From contig NZ_LMHA01000002.1 of the NCBI RefSeq assembly GCF_001427635.1, positions 434,001-498,000 on the forward strand: a stretch of DNA of 64,000 bases, read 5' to 3'. This stretch comes from Pseudoxanthomonas sp. Root65 (GTDB lineage Bacteria > Pseudomonadota > Gammaproteobacteria > Xanthomonadales > Xanthomonadaceae). The notes under the pieces are model-generated. The model ran no database searches and was not told where the DNA came from. It saw only the letters and a program-made list of their open reading frames with translations. The translations under genes were made by a program, and so were the position numbers. Below are positions 9,624 through 17,879 of the stretch, piece after piece; the first letter of the stretch is position 1; every line of letters starts with the position of its first letter.

Positions 9624-9767
9624 ATGCGCCGCAAGTCCGACCTCCCCAGCAAGCCCTGTCGCACCTGTGGCCGCCCGTTCACCTGGCGGCGCAAATGGCG
9701 CGATGTCTGGGATGAGGTTGCCTACTGCTCCGAGCGCTGCAGGCGGCAGCGCAGGGCGCGCCAATGA
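9624..9767 (+). CDS. DUF2256 zinc-ribbon-like mini-protein
   Basis: A 47-residue, very basic protein with cysteines at positions 12, 15, 35 and 39 (CRTCGRPF ... YCSERCRR), a C-x2-C...C-x3-C pattern expected to bind zinc. It matches the DUF2256 (COG4338) family from memory, which is frequently found next to photolyase/cryptochrome-like genes. Its stop overlaps the next start by 4 bp (ATGA at 9764-9767), so translation is probably coupled to the photolyase. A role as its accessory factor is inferred only from linkage. Confidence 0.85.
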   Translation: MRRKSDLPSKPCRTCGRPFTWRRKWRDVWDEVAYCSERCRRQRRARQ

Positions 9768-11323
9768 CGTCGCCCGCGCGGACATCGGCTCCGGCCCGCA
9801 CGTTGCGCCTGGTGCTGGGCGATCAGCTGGACCCGCAGCATCCCTGGTTCGCGCGCGTCGATCCCGGCGTGATCCACGTACTGATGGAGATCCGGCAGGA
9901 AACCGACTACGTGCTGCACCATGCGCAGAAGATCCTGGCGATCTTCGCGGCCATGCGCGCGTTCGCGGCACGCCTGCGCTCCGCCGGCCATCGCGTGCAT
10001 TACCTGGCCATCGATGATCCCGGCAACCGCCAGCGGCTGACCGCCAATCTGCAGGCGCTGCTGGCGCAGTACGGTGCCGGCACGTTCGCCTACCAGCCGG
10101 CCGACGAGTGGCGGCTGGATGCGCAGCTCCTGCAGTGGACGGCGTCCCTCGATATCGCGGTCGAACGCGCCGCCGACGTGCATTTCCTCGCGGCCCGCGA
10201 GGAGGCCGGTCGATTGTTCGGTGCGCGCAAGCAGTGGCGCATGGAGACCTTCTATCGCGCGATGCGACAGAAGCACGGCGTGCTGCTCGAGCCCGACGGC
10301 ACGCCGGCGGGCGGGCGCTGGAACTTCGACCGCGACAACCGGGCGGCCTGGTCCGGCACGCCGCCCGAGCCGGTGGACTGGCGCAGGGCGCACGACCATC
10401 GCGCACTGTGGACGACCATCGAAGCGGCCGGCGTCGGCAGCTTCGGCGATCCGCAGGCCGGAGCCCTGCGCTGGCCGCTGGACCGCGACGAAGCGCTGGC
10501 GGACCTGGAGGCGTTCGTCGCGCACGCGCTGCCGTGGTTCGGGCAGTTCCAGGACGCGATGAGCACGCGCGCGCCACGCCTGTTCCACTCGCTGCTGTCG
10601 TTCGCACTGAACACCAAGATGCTGCGGCCGGCGGAGGTGATCGCGCGCGCCGAGACGGCCTGGCGCGAGGGCAGGGCACCGCTGGAGGCGGTCGAAGGCT
10701 TCATCCGCCAGATCCTGGGATGGCGCGAGTACGTGCGCGGCGTGTACTGGTCGAAGATGCCGGGCTATGGGGAACTGAATCACTTCGGCCACGCCACGCC
10801 GCTACCTGACTGGTTCTGGACAGGGCGCGTGCGCATGCGCTGCCTGGCGGAGGCCGTGGGCCAGTCGCTGTCGCAGGCGCATGCGCACCACATCCAGCGG
10901 CTGATGGTGATCGGGAATTTCTCGCTGCTTGCGGGTCTGGATCCGCAGGCGCTGCATCGCTGGTACCTGGGCGTCTACATCGATGCGTTCGAGTGGGTGG
11001 AACTGCCCAACACGCTGGGCATGAGCCAGTTCGGCGACGGCGGCCTGCTGGCCAGCAAGCCGTACGTGAGCGGCAGTGCCTATCTGGACCGGATGAGCGA
11101 TTACTGCCGCGGCTGTCCGTATGACCGTCGGCAGCGCACCGGTGCACGCGCCTGTCCGTTCAACGCGCTGTACTGGAACTTCCTGGACCGCAACCGCGAC
11201 ACGCTGGGGCGCAATCCGCGCCTGGCGATGCCCTACCGCCAGCTCGCACGCATGGACACGGCCACGCGCGACGCGCTATCGGCGCACGCCCGCCACGTGC
11301 GCGGCACGCTGGCATCGCTCTGA
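9764..11323 (+). CDS. FeS-BCP type photolyase/cryptochrome (PhrB-like)
   Basis: A 519-residue flavoprotein of the iron-sulfur bacterial cryptochrome/photolyase group, whose characterised members (for example Agrobacterium PhrB) repair (6-4) photoproducts with FAD, a lumazine antenna and a [4Fe-4S] cluster. The N-terminal alpha/beta antenna domain begins LRLVLGDQLDP. The C-terminal half carries the FAD region (GWREYVRGVYW, FGDGGLLASKPY). Candidate cluster cysteines follow the family pattern: one in RMRCLAEAVG, then DYCRGCPYD and RACPFNALYW. It starts at ATG 9764 inside the DUF2256 stop. Lesion specificity cannot be read from sequence. Confidence 0.9.
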   Translation: MTSPARTSAPARTLRLVLGDQLDPQHPWFARVDPGVIHVLMEIRQETDYVLHHAQKILAIFAAMRAFAARLRSAGHRVHYLAIDDPGNRQRLTANLQALLAQYGAGTFAYQPADEWRLDAQLLQWTASLDIAVERAADVHFLAAREEAGRLFGARKQWRMETFYRAMRQKHGVLLEPDGTPAGGRWNFDRDNRAAWSGTPPEPVDWRRAHDHRALWTTIEAAGVGSFGDPQAGALRWPLDRDEALADLEAFVAHALPWFGQFQDAMSTRAPRLFHSLLSFALNTKMLRPAEVIARAETAWREGRAPLEAVEGFIRQILGWREYVRGVYWSKMPGYGELNHFGHATPLPDWFWTGRVRMRCLAEAVGQSLSQAHAHHIQRLMVIGNFSLLAGLDPQALHRWYLGVYIDAFEWVELPNTLGMSQFGDGGLLASKPYVSGSAYLDRMSDYCRGCPYDRRQRTGARACPFNALYWNFLDRNRDTLGRNPRLAMPYRQLARMDTATRDALSAHARHVRGTLASL

Positions 11324-11428
11324 GGCGGTGCGCCGGCTGCGTGAACGTCGCTGTCTGACGGCCGCGCGGGCTTCTGCGACAATGCAGGCCCCGCGCCCCC
11401 GGGCGCCGCCCATGAGGCTTCCAACGCA

Positions 11429-12436
11429 ATGCTTGTCATCGGCATCGCCGGCACCGAACTCACCGCGCAGGAGCGCAACTGGCTGCAGCACGACGCCGTC
11501 GCCGGCGTCATCCTGTTCACCCGCAACTTCGCCTCGCGCGCGCAGGTGGCGGAACTGTCGCAGGCCATCCGTGCCGCGGCCCCGCGCCCGCAACTGGTCT
11601 GCGTGGACCAGGAGGGCGGCCGCGTGCAGCGTTTCCGCGAGGGCTACAGCGACCTGCCCGCGCTGGAGGTCTTCGGCAAGCGCTACGCGCAGGATCCGCA
11701 GGCCGCGCTGCAGCGCGCCGAGGAACACGCCTGGCTGATGGCCAGCGAGATCCTCGCCAGCGGCGTCGACCTGAGCTTCGCACCGGTCGTCGACCTGGCA
11801 CGCGGCAACCGCGCCATCGGCAACCGCGCGTTCGATGCCGATCCGCAGATCGTCGCCGAATTCACCCGCGCCTACGTGCGCGGGATGCACGCCGCAGGCA
11901 TGGCCGCCACGCTGAAGCATTTCCCCGGCCACGGCACCGTGCTGGAAGACACGCACTTCGACGATGCCGTCGACCCGCGTCCGCTGGACGTGCTGCGGGC
12001 CGAGGACCTGGTCCCGTTCGTCGCCGGCATCGAGGCCAAGGCCGACGCGGTGATGATGGGCCACGTGAAGTATCCGGCCGTCGCACCGGAGCCGGCGGGC
12101 TACTCGCCATTCTGGATCCAGCAGGTCCTGCGCGAGGAGATGGGTTTCCGTGGCGTGGTGTTCTCGGACGACATCGGCATGGCCGCGGCGTTCTCCGCCG
12201 GCGGCGTCAAGCAGCGCATCCACGATCACCTGGATGCCGGCTGCGACGTGGTGCTGGTGTGCTCGCCGAAGCTGGTGGACGAATCGCTGAAGGCCGTGGA
12301 AGGCCGTGCCTTGAACACCGCCGCTGTGCTCGGCGTGCTGGGACGCGGCGCGCTGGGATGGGATGGACTGATCGCCGACGCGCGCTATGGGGACGCGCAG
12401 GCGCGCGTGATCGACAACATCAAGGGAGGGGTCTGA
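11429..12436 (+). CDS. nagZ: Beta-N-acetylhexosaminidase NagZ
   Basis: Cytoplasmic glycoside hydrolase family 3 enzyme that removes GlcNAc from anhydro-muropeptides in peptidoglycan recycling. It has 335 residues, typical for NagZ. The conserved KHFPGHG loop with the general acid-base His/Asp is at residues 163-169, and the catalytic nucleophile region is VFSDDIGMAA. The signature VCVDQEGGRVQRF is near residue 58. The stop overlaps the ATG of hpt by one base (TGATG at 12434-12438), so nagZ, hpt and mtnP form a coupled group. Confidence 0.96.
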   Translation: MLVIGIAGTELTAQERNWLQHDAVAGVILFTRNFASRAQVAELSQAIRAAAPRPQLVCVDQEGGRVQRFREGYSDLPALEVFGKRYAQDPQAALQRAEEHAWLMASEILASGVDLSFAPVVDLARGNRAIGNRAFDADPQIVAEFTRAYVRGMHAAGMAATLKHFPGHGTVLEDTHFDDAVDPRPLDVLRAEDLVPFVAGIEAKADAVMMGHVKYPAVAPEPAGYSPFWIQQVLREEMGFRGVVFSDDIGMAAAFSAGGVKQRIHDHLDAGCDVVLVCSPKLVDESLKAVEGRALNTAAVLGVLGRGALGWDGLIADARYGDAQARVIDNIKGGV

Positions 12437-13005
12437 TGGAATCGCTGGGCAATCCGCGACCGAAGCTGGCCGATGCGCTGGCCAACGCCGACCTGCTGGT
12501 CGACCGCGCCACGATCGATCGCGCCATCACGCAGATGGCCACGCCCATCGCGCGCGACTACGCCGGCGAAGTACCGGTCTACCTGACCATCATGCATGGC
12601 GCGCTGCCGTTCGCCGGCCAACTGGCGCTGGAACTCGGTGCGCTGGGGCTGGACCTGGAATTCGACTACCTGCACGCCACCCGCTACCGCGGCGAGACCA
12701 CCGGCGGCGAACTGGTATGGAAGCACCGTCCTGCGACGGCGCTGTACGGCCGCCGCGTGCTGCTGGTCGACGACATCCTCGACGAAGGCCACACCCTGCT
12801 GGCGGTCAAGCAGTGGTGCATGGAACAGGGCGCCACCGACGTGCGCATCGCCGCGCTGACCACCAAGCAGCACGACCGCTGCGTGGCAGGCATCTGCGCC
12901 GACTACGTGGGCCTGGAAGTGGCGGACCGCTACGTGTTCGGCTTCGGCATGGACTACCACGAGCAGGGCCGCAACCTGCCGGGCATCTACGCGTTGAAGG
13001 AATGA
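12436..13005 (+). CDS. hpt: Hypoxanthine-guanine phosphoribosyltransferase
   Basis: Purine salvage enzyme that converts hypoxanthine or guanine plus PRPP to IMP or GMP. It has 189 residues from the ATG at 12436, preceded by GGGAGGGG. The PRPP-binding motif VLLVDDILDEGHT is at residues 108-120, and the substrate loop is near residues 80-90 (HATRYRGETTGG). Its ATG overlaps the nagZ stop and its stop overlaps the mtnP start (ATGA). The adjacent phosphorylase releases hypoxanthine from methylthioinosine, which this enzyme can recapture, so the pairing makes metabolic sense. Confidence 0.95.
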   Translation: MESLGNPRPKLADALANADLLVDRATIDRAITQMATPIARDYAGEVPVYLTIMHGALPFAGQLALELGALGLDLEFDYLHATRYRGETTGGELVWKHRPATALYGRRVLLVDDILDEGHTLLAVKQWCMEQGATDVRIAALTTKQHDRCVAGICADYVGLEVADRYVFGFGMDYHEQGRNLPGIYALKE

Positions 13006-13754
13006 GCATGGCCGACATCGCGCTCGCCATCATCGGCGGCACCGGCGTCTACACGCTGGCCGACCTGCAGGACGTGGAGACGCGGGAACTGCATACCCGC
13101 TTCGGCGCACCGTCGGGGCCCGTCCGCATCGGCACGCTGTCGGGCCAGCGCGTGGCCTTCCTGGCACGCCATGGCGAGGGACATTCGGTGCCGCCGCACC
13201 AGGTCAACTACCGCGCCAACCTGCAGGCACTCAAGGAGCTGGGCGCGACCCGCGTGCTGGCGCTCAATACCGTCGGCGGCATCACCGATGCCTGCGGACC
13301 GCGCGTGCTGGCCTGCCCGGACCAACTGATCGACTACACCTGGGGCCGCATCTCGACGATCTGCGAAGAGCCCGGCAGCGAGGTGCTGCATGTGGACTTC
13401 GGCGATCCGTACACGCATTTACTTCGTCAGCAGATCCTCGCAGCCGCCCGTGAGGCCGGTGTCGAGGTGGTCGATGGCGGCTGCTACGGGGCCACCCAGG
13501 GGCCACGCCTGGAGACGCGCGCGGAGATCCGCCGGATGCGCCGCGATGGCTGCGATCTGGTCGGCATGACGGGCATGCCCGAAGCCGGCCTGGCGCGGGA
13601 AATGGGCCTGCAATACGCGTGCCTGGCCATCGTCGCGAACTGGGCCGCCGGCTGCGGCACTGACGAGGAGATCACCATGGACGAAGTGCTGGCGAACGTG
13701 GCTGCGGCCTCGGCCGGCATCCCCGCCCTGGTGGCCGCGCTGGCACGCGGGTGA
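13002..13754 (+). CDS. S-methyl-5'-thioinosine phosphorylase
   Basis: A 250-residue purine nucleoside phosphorylase of the MTAP/MTIP family. It has GGTGVY at the N-terminus (phosphate loop), RHGEGHSVPPHQVNYRAN, and the base/ribose region YGATQGPRLETRAEI with GCDLVGMTGMPEA. In Pseudomonas and xanthomonads, homologues linked to nagZ prefer methylthioinosine over methylthioadenosine; that preference is inferred here from linkage. The ATG at 13002 overlaps the hpt stop; an ATG at 13008 is the alternative. The reaction product hypoxanthine feeds the upstream hpt. Confidence 0.9.
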   Translation: MSMADIALAIIGGTGVYTLADLQDVETRELHTRFGAPSGPVRIGTLSGQRVAFLARHGEGHSVPPHQVNYRANLQALKELGATRVLALNTVGGITDACGPRVLACPDQLIDYTWGRISTICEEPGSEVLHVDFGDPYTHLLRQQILAAAREAGVEVVDGGCYGATQGPRLETRAEIRRMRRDGCDLVGMTGMPEAGLAREMGLQYACLAIVANWAAGCGTDEEITMDEVLANVAAASAGIPALVAALARG

Positions 13755-13783
13755 TTGTCAACGCGCGCGGAGCTTTGCATACT
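13755..13783 (+). promoter_or_regulatory. Putative sigma-70 promoter of the cold-shock gene
   Basis: TTGTCA (13755-13760) and CATACT (13778-13783) are separated by 17 bp. A 10-bp palindrome GTGACGTCAC (13792-13801) lies just downstream. This leaves a 5' untranslated region of about 55 nt before the cold-shock ATG at 13845. It is a consensus match only. Confidence 0.4.
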
Positions 13784-13844
13784 CGCCGGGTGTGACGTCA
13801 CGCCACACATTCCACCCGCATCCAGAAAAGGAAATACAAGCGCT

Positions 13845-14051
13845 ATGCCGTACGGTACCGTGAAATGGTTCAACGATGCCAAGGGCTTCGGATTCATCGC
13901 GCCAGAAGATGGCAGCGCCGATGTCTTTGCGCACCACACCGCCATCAACAGCAAGGGCTTCCGCAGCCTGCAGGAAGGCCAGCGCGTCAGTTACGAGCTG
14001 ACCCAGGGCCCGAAGGGTGCACAGGCGTCCAATATCACGCCGGCAGCCTGA
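13845..14051 (+). CDS. Cold-shock protein (CspA family)
   Basis: A 68-residue single cold-shock domain that binds single-stranded RNA/DNA and melts structured mRNA. RNP1 KGFGFI is at residues 13-18 and RNP2 VFAHH at 27-31; the second reads FAHH rather than the common FVHF. The ATG at 13845 follows AAAAGGAAA and gives the canonical [10 protein letters not shown] start. It is flanked by its own promoter candidate and a strong terminator, so it is monocistronic. Confidence 0.95.
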   Translation: MPYGTVKWFNDAKGFGFIAPEDGSADVFAHHTAINSKGFRSLQEGQRVSYELTQGPKGAQASNITPAA

Positions 14052-14069
14052 TCCAAGACGATTTTCTTG

Positions 14070-14093
14070 AACCCCGCTCCGGCGGGGTTTTTT
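14070..14093 (+). terminator. Rho-independent terminator of the cold-shock gene
   Basis: A stem AACCCCGC/GCGGGGTT with a TCCG loop is followed by a run of six T, 18 bp after the stop. It is a textbook intrinsic terminator. Confidence 0.9.
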
Positions 14094-14150
14094 AACGCCT
14101 GTCGTTTCCGCTACACCGGTTTACCGCACGACGAAGGACGCACGCGCGCC

Positions 14151-15386
14151 ATGCAAGCCCAGCACATCGCGATCATCGGCTACGGCACGGCCGGCCAGGC
14201 GGCGGCGCTGTTGCTGGCGCGCGATGGCCACCGGGTCGAGGTGTTCGAGCGCGCACCGGAGCTCGGGCCGGTGGGCGCGGGCTTCCTGCTGCAGCCGACC
14301 GGGCTGCAGGTGCTGTGGGAACTGGGGCTGCTGCCCGAGGTGATGGCGCACGGCAGGCGCGTCAACCGGCTGTATGGCGAAACGCCGTGCGGACGCGCGG
14401 TGATGGATATGCGCTACGCGGGGCTGGATGCGCGCCTGTTCGGGGTCGGCATGCAGCGTGGCGCGCTGTTCGCGCTGCTGGCGTCCGCCTGGGCCGAACA
14501 TGGGGAGGTGCATCGTGGCCACGCGATCGAGGAGGTGAGCGAGGACACCCGCCGCATCCGCGACCAGCATGGGCGCTGGCACGGTCCGTTCGACCTGGTC
14601 ATCGCGGCGGACGGGTCGGGCTCGAAATTGCGCGCCTTCACCGGCGCAGTGAGGCGCGAGGCCGTCTATCCCTGGGGAGCGCTGTGGCGGCTGGTGCCGC
14701 AGGGCGACTGGGCCTGGGGCGACGAACTGCGGCAGCGCTACGTGGCGGCACGCAAGATGATCGGCCTGCTGCCGGTGGGCACGCGGCCCGGCGACGACAC
14801 GCCGCGGCTCAGCTTTTTCTGGAGCCTGCCCATCGCGGACTTCGATGCTTGGCGGCTGCGTGGACTGCCGGCATGGCGCGACGAGATCGCCGGCCTGTGG
14901 CCCGACGCGGATGCCTGCCTGGCCGACATGGTGGATCCCGACGAGTTGGCGCGCGCGAGCTATCGCGACGTCACCCTGCGGCAGTGGCACCGCGACCGGC
15001 TGGTCGTGCTGGGCGACGCCGCCCACGGCATGAGTCCGCAACTGGGGCAGGGCGTCAACATGGCGCTGATGGATGCCCAGGCGCTGCGCGATGCGTTGCG
15101 CAGCGAACAGACCATCCCGGCCGCACTGCATGCCTATCAGCGCGAGCGCCAGGCGCATGTCGGCGTGTACCAGTTCTGGAGCCGCTGGCTGACGCCGATC
15201 TTCCAGTCCGACCAGGACTGGATCGCCCATGCCCGGGACATCGCCTTCCTGCCGGCGGGCCGCCTGCCGGGCGGGCGCGGCCACATGCTGCGCGTACTGA
15301 GCGGCACCCAGCACGGCTTCTTCGGCACGCTCAAGCTGAAAGCCGATTTCCTCCGCGCACTCACCGACCTCCGCCCTTCCCTGTAG
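14151..15386 (+). CDS. FAD-dependent aromatic-type monooxygenase
   Basis: A 411-residue group A flavoprotein hydroxylase (UbiH / p-hydroxybenzoate hydroxylase fold). The N-terminal Rossmann motif IIGYGTAGQAAALLL is at about 8-22, with VEVFERAPELG binding the ribose. The C-terminal FAD motif GDAAHGMSPQLGQGVNMAL is near residue 287. The substrate is unknown. The enzyme is not next to ubiquinone genes, so a UbiH role is not assumed. The ATG at 14151 has AAGGA 13 nt upstream. A longer frame from 14067 would start inside the upstream terminator and is rejected. Confidence 0.88.
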   Translation: MQAQHIAIIGYGTAGQAAALLLARDGHRVEVFERAPELGPVGAGFLLQPTGLQVLWELGLLPEVMAHGRRVNRLYGETPCGRAVMDMRYAGLDARLFGVGMQRGALFALLASAWAEHGEVHRGHAIEEVSEDTRRIRDQHGRWHGPFDLVIAADGSGSKLRAFTGAVRREAVYPWGALWRLVPQGDWAWGDELRQRYVAARKMIGLLPVGTRPGDDTPRLSFFWSLPIADFDAWRLRGLPAWRDEIAGLWPDADACLADMVDPDELARASYRDVTLRQWHRDRLVVLGDAAHGMSPQLGQGVNMALMDAQALRDALRSEQTIPAALHAYQRERQAHVGVYQFWSRWLTPIFQSDQDWIAHARDIAFLPAGRLPGGRGHMLRVLSGTQHGFFGTLKLKADFLRALTDLRPSL

Positions 15387-15735
15387 GAGCGACGTCAGTC
15401 GCGACCGCACACCCTGAACGCATTGGACACGGATCAACATGGATCGATACGGATGAAAAGCCTTATCTATCCGATAGGTATCCGCTTTGATCCGTGTCAA
15501 AAAAATGATTCCACGCACACCCTGCGACCTCCGATTTTCGGTGTGGGAGCGACGTAAGTCGCGATTGCAGTACCAGGAGCGCATTGGACACGGATCAACG
15601 CGGATCAACCTGGACCAAAGGCCGTGTTGATCTGCAGCCAGTCGCCCTGATCCATGTCCTCTGCGGTTGCGCTCCGCGCTTAACGATCTCCGTCCCGATT
15701 CGTAAGAGAATCGCGGCATGCAGCGGGAGCCGACG
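15382..15735. repeat. Intergenic mosaic of two repeat families (about 350 bp)
   Basis: No gene is seen in this gap. It contains two copies of the GGGAGCGACGTMAGTCGCGA palindrome (15382-15404 and 15541-15564). It also has two copies of a GCATTGGACACGGATCAAC unit (15421-15439 and 15581-15599), each with a reverse-complement partner downstream (TTTGATCCGTGTC at 15486-15498; a weaker CTGATCCATGTCC near 15647-15660). The second family reappears between thrA and thrB. Confidence 0.8.
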
Positions 15736-17364
15736 ATGCACGATCTTCCTCCGTTCGACACGCATCGCGTGGACAACCAGCCGCCGCCGTTCGAGCCGCG
15801 CGACCTGTGGGCGGACGATGTGGCGCTGCGCGAGGCCGTGGCCCGTGAGAGGGCCGACGCGTTTGCCGAACGACTCGCCGGCTACGGCGCATGGGCGGGC
15901 GATGAACTGTATCGGCTCGGCTTCGACGCCAACCGCGACCGCCCGCGCCTGCGTACGCATGACCGCGCCGGCCAGCGCATCGACACGGTCGAGTTCCATC
16001 CCGCCTATCACCGCCTGCTGGAGGTGGCGAAGACGCAGGGCGTCGCCGGCCTGTCGTGGCATGAGCCGGCGTCCGGCGCGCATGTCGCGCGCGCAGCACT
16101 GAGTTATCTGCATCACCAGGCCGAAGCCGGCACCAGCTGTCCGCTGACGATGACGCATGCGGCGGTACCGGTCCTGCAGCGCGAGCCGGGCCTGCGCGAA
16201 TGGGCGGCAAAGGCGGCCGCACCGCACTACGACCCGCGTGACGTGCCCATCGCCGAAAAGGCCGGCATCACGCTGGGCATGGGCATGACCGAGAAGCAGG
16301 GCGGCTCCGACGTGCGGACGAACGCCACCACGGCCACGCCGGCCGACGACGGCACCTACGCCCTGCTCGGCCACAAGTGGTTCTTCTCCGCACCGATGAG
16401 CGACGGCTTCCTGGTGCTGGCGCAGGCGCCCGGCGGGCTGACCTGTTTCCTGATGCCGCGCCGCCTGGACGACGGCGGGAAGAATGCATTCCGATTGATG
16501 CGGCTCAAGGACAAGCTGGGCGATTGGGCCAACGCGTCCAGTGAGGTCGAGTTCACCGGTGCGCGCGCCTGGCGCGTGGGCGAGGAAGGGCGAGGCGTGG
16601 CGACCATCATCGAGATGGTGATGCTGACGCGGCTGGATTGCATGCTGGGCTCCGCCGCCGAGATGCGCATGGCCCTGGCGCAGGCGCTGCACCATGCGCG
16701 CCATCGCGTCGCGTTCGGCAAGCGGCTCGCCGACCATCCGCTGATGCGCAACGTGCTGGCCGACCTGGCGCTGGAGTCCGAAGCGGCGACCGCCTTCGCT
16801 TTGCGCGTGGCACACGCGGTCGACACGGCCGCCCGCGATCCTCACGAAGCGATGTTCGCGCGCGTCGCCACGGCGGTGGGCAAGTACTGGATCTGCAAGC
16901 GCGCGCCGGCATTCGTCAACGAAGCGCAAGAGTGCCTGGGCGGTGCGGGCTATGTGGAGGAATCGATCCTGCCGCGCCTCTACCGGCAGGCACCGCTCAA
17001 TTCCATCTGGGAAGGCAGCGGCAACATCCAGTGTCTCGACGTACTGCGGGCGTTGTCGCGCGAGGCCGGCGCGCGAGAAGCGATCGTCAGCGAGCTTGCG
17101 TCGGCCATGGGCAGGGATACGGTCTACGACGTGTTCGTCGATCGCCTGCGCGGCGACCTGTCGTCGGCCAGCGAGGCAGGCGCCCGCCTGATCGTGGAGC
17201 GACTGGCTCTGGCCCTGCAGGCGGCGGTGCTGCTGCGGGCCGGCAGCCCGGCCGCCGCGCTGTTCGTGCGAAGCCGACTCGGCGGCGCGCATGGGCTGGC
17301 ATTCGGCACGCTGCCCGACGACGCGGACCTCCGTCCGCTGCTGGCACGGGCGCTGCCCGCGTGA
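15736..17364 (+). CDS. aidB: Acyl-CoA dehydrogenase family protein AidB
   Basis: A 542-residue flavoprotein very close in layout to E. coli AidB (541 residues), a DNA-binding acyl-CoA dehydrogenase homologue induced by alkylation. Diagnostic stretches are GMGMTEKQGGSDV, GHKWFFSAPMSD, RLKDKLG, LGGAGYVEESILPRLYRQ and NSIWEGSGNIQCLDVLRAL. The GGGAG 7 nt before the ATG at 15736 supports that start, and MHDLPPFDTHRVDNQPPP aligns with the E. coli N-terminus. An ATG at 15718 is the longer option. The physiological substrate is uncertain in the whole family. Its stop overlaps the GTG of the next gene (GTGA). Confidence 0.93.
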   Translation: MHDLPPFDTHRVDNQPPPFEPRDLWADDVALREAVARERADAFAERLAGYGAWAGDELYRLGFDANRDRPRLRTHDRAGQRIDTVEFHPAYHRLLEVAKTQGVAGLSWHEPASGAHVARAALSYLHHQAEAGTSCPLTMTHAAVPVLQREPGLREWAAKAAAPHYDPRDVPIAEKAGITLGMGMTEKQGGSDVRTNATTATPADDGTYALLGHKWFFSAPMSDGFLVLAQAPGGLTCFLMPRRLDDGGKNAFRLMRLKDKLGDWANASSEVEFTGARAWRVGEEGRGVATIIEMVMLTRLDCMLGSAAEMRMALAQALHHARHRVAFGKRLADHPLMRNVLADLALESEAATAFALRVAHAVDTAARDPHEAMFARVATAVGKYWICKRAPAFVNEAQECLGGAGYVEESILPRLYRQAPLNSIWEGSGNIQCLDVLRALSREAGAREAIVSELASAMGRDTVYDVFVDRLRGDLSSASEAGARLIVERLALALQAAVLLRAGSPAAALFVRSRLGGAHGLAFGTLPDDADLRPLLARALPA

Positions 17365-17867
17365 AGCCGTGGCGGTGGCCGCTCCTGTTGCTCGCGGCCT
17401 TCGGCCTGTCCTCGCAAGCGCGTGAGCGGGATCCATGGCCGCCACCGCTGTTGCCGGCCGTGCAGCAGGCCGATGCGATCCACGTCTACAAGGCACAGCG
17501 GCGCATGGACCTGCTGCGCGAGGGCCGGGTCATCGCGACCTACCGCGTCGTGCTGGGCGGCGCGCCGGTCGGACACAAGCGGCAGCAGGGCGACCGGCGC
17601 ACGCCGGAAGGCGATTACCGCATCACCTACCGCAACGACCGCAGCCGCTTCCACCTGTCGCTGCGCATCTCATATCCGAACGAGGCCGACCGCCGGCAGG
17701 CCGCGGCGCGGGGTGTCGATCCCGGCGGCGACATCATGATCCATGGGGCGACGCCGCCCGGTTCGCGGACGGACTGGACCGAAGGCTGCATTGCGGTGAC
17801 CAATGCGGAGATGGAGGCGGTCTGGCAGCGCGTGCCGGTGGGCACGCCGGTCCGCATCGGGCCGTGA
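17361..17867 (+). CDS. Secreted L,D-transpeptidase (YkuD/YafK-like)
   Basis: A 168-residue exported peptidoglycan cross-linking or remodelling enzyme. The signal peptide covers about residues 1-22 (WPLLLLAAFGLSSQARE). The YkuD catalytic signature is present as IMIHG near residue 125 and EGCIAVTN with catalytic Cys143. RRTPEGDYRI is the usual substrate-side motif. The GTG start overlaps the aidB stop by 4 bp, so it is translated with aidB although no functional link is obvious. It is the first of three L,D-transpeptidase-like proteins in the window. Confidence 0.88.
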   Translation: MKPWRWPLLLLAAFGLSSQARERDPWPPPLLPAVQQADAIHVYKAQRRMDLLREGRVIATYRVVLGGAPVGHKRQQGDRRTPEGDYRITYRNDRSRFHLSLRISYPNEADRRQAAARGVDPGGDIMIHGATPPGSRTDWTEGCIAVTNAEMEAVWQRVPVGTPVRIGP

Positions 17868-17879
17868 CGGGATCGCCGC

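Noticed and set aside
14151..15386. Calling the flavin monooxygenase ubiH
   Set aside because: The family fold fits, but there is no ubiquinone-gene context and no subfamily-specific motif was recognised.
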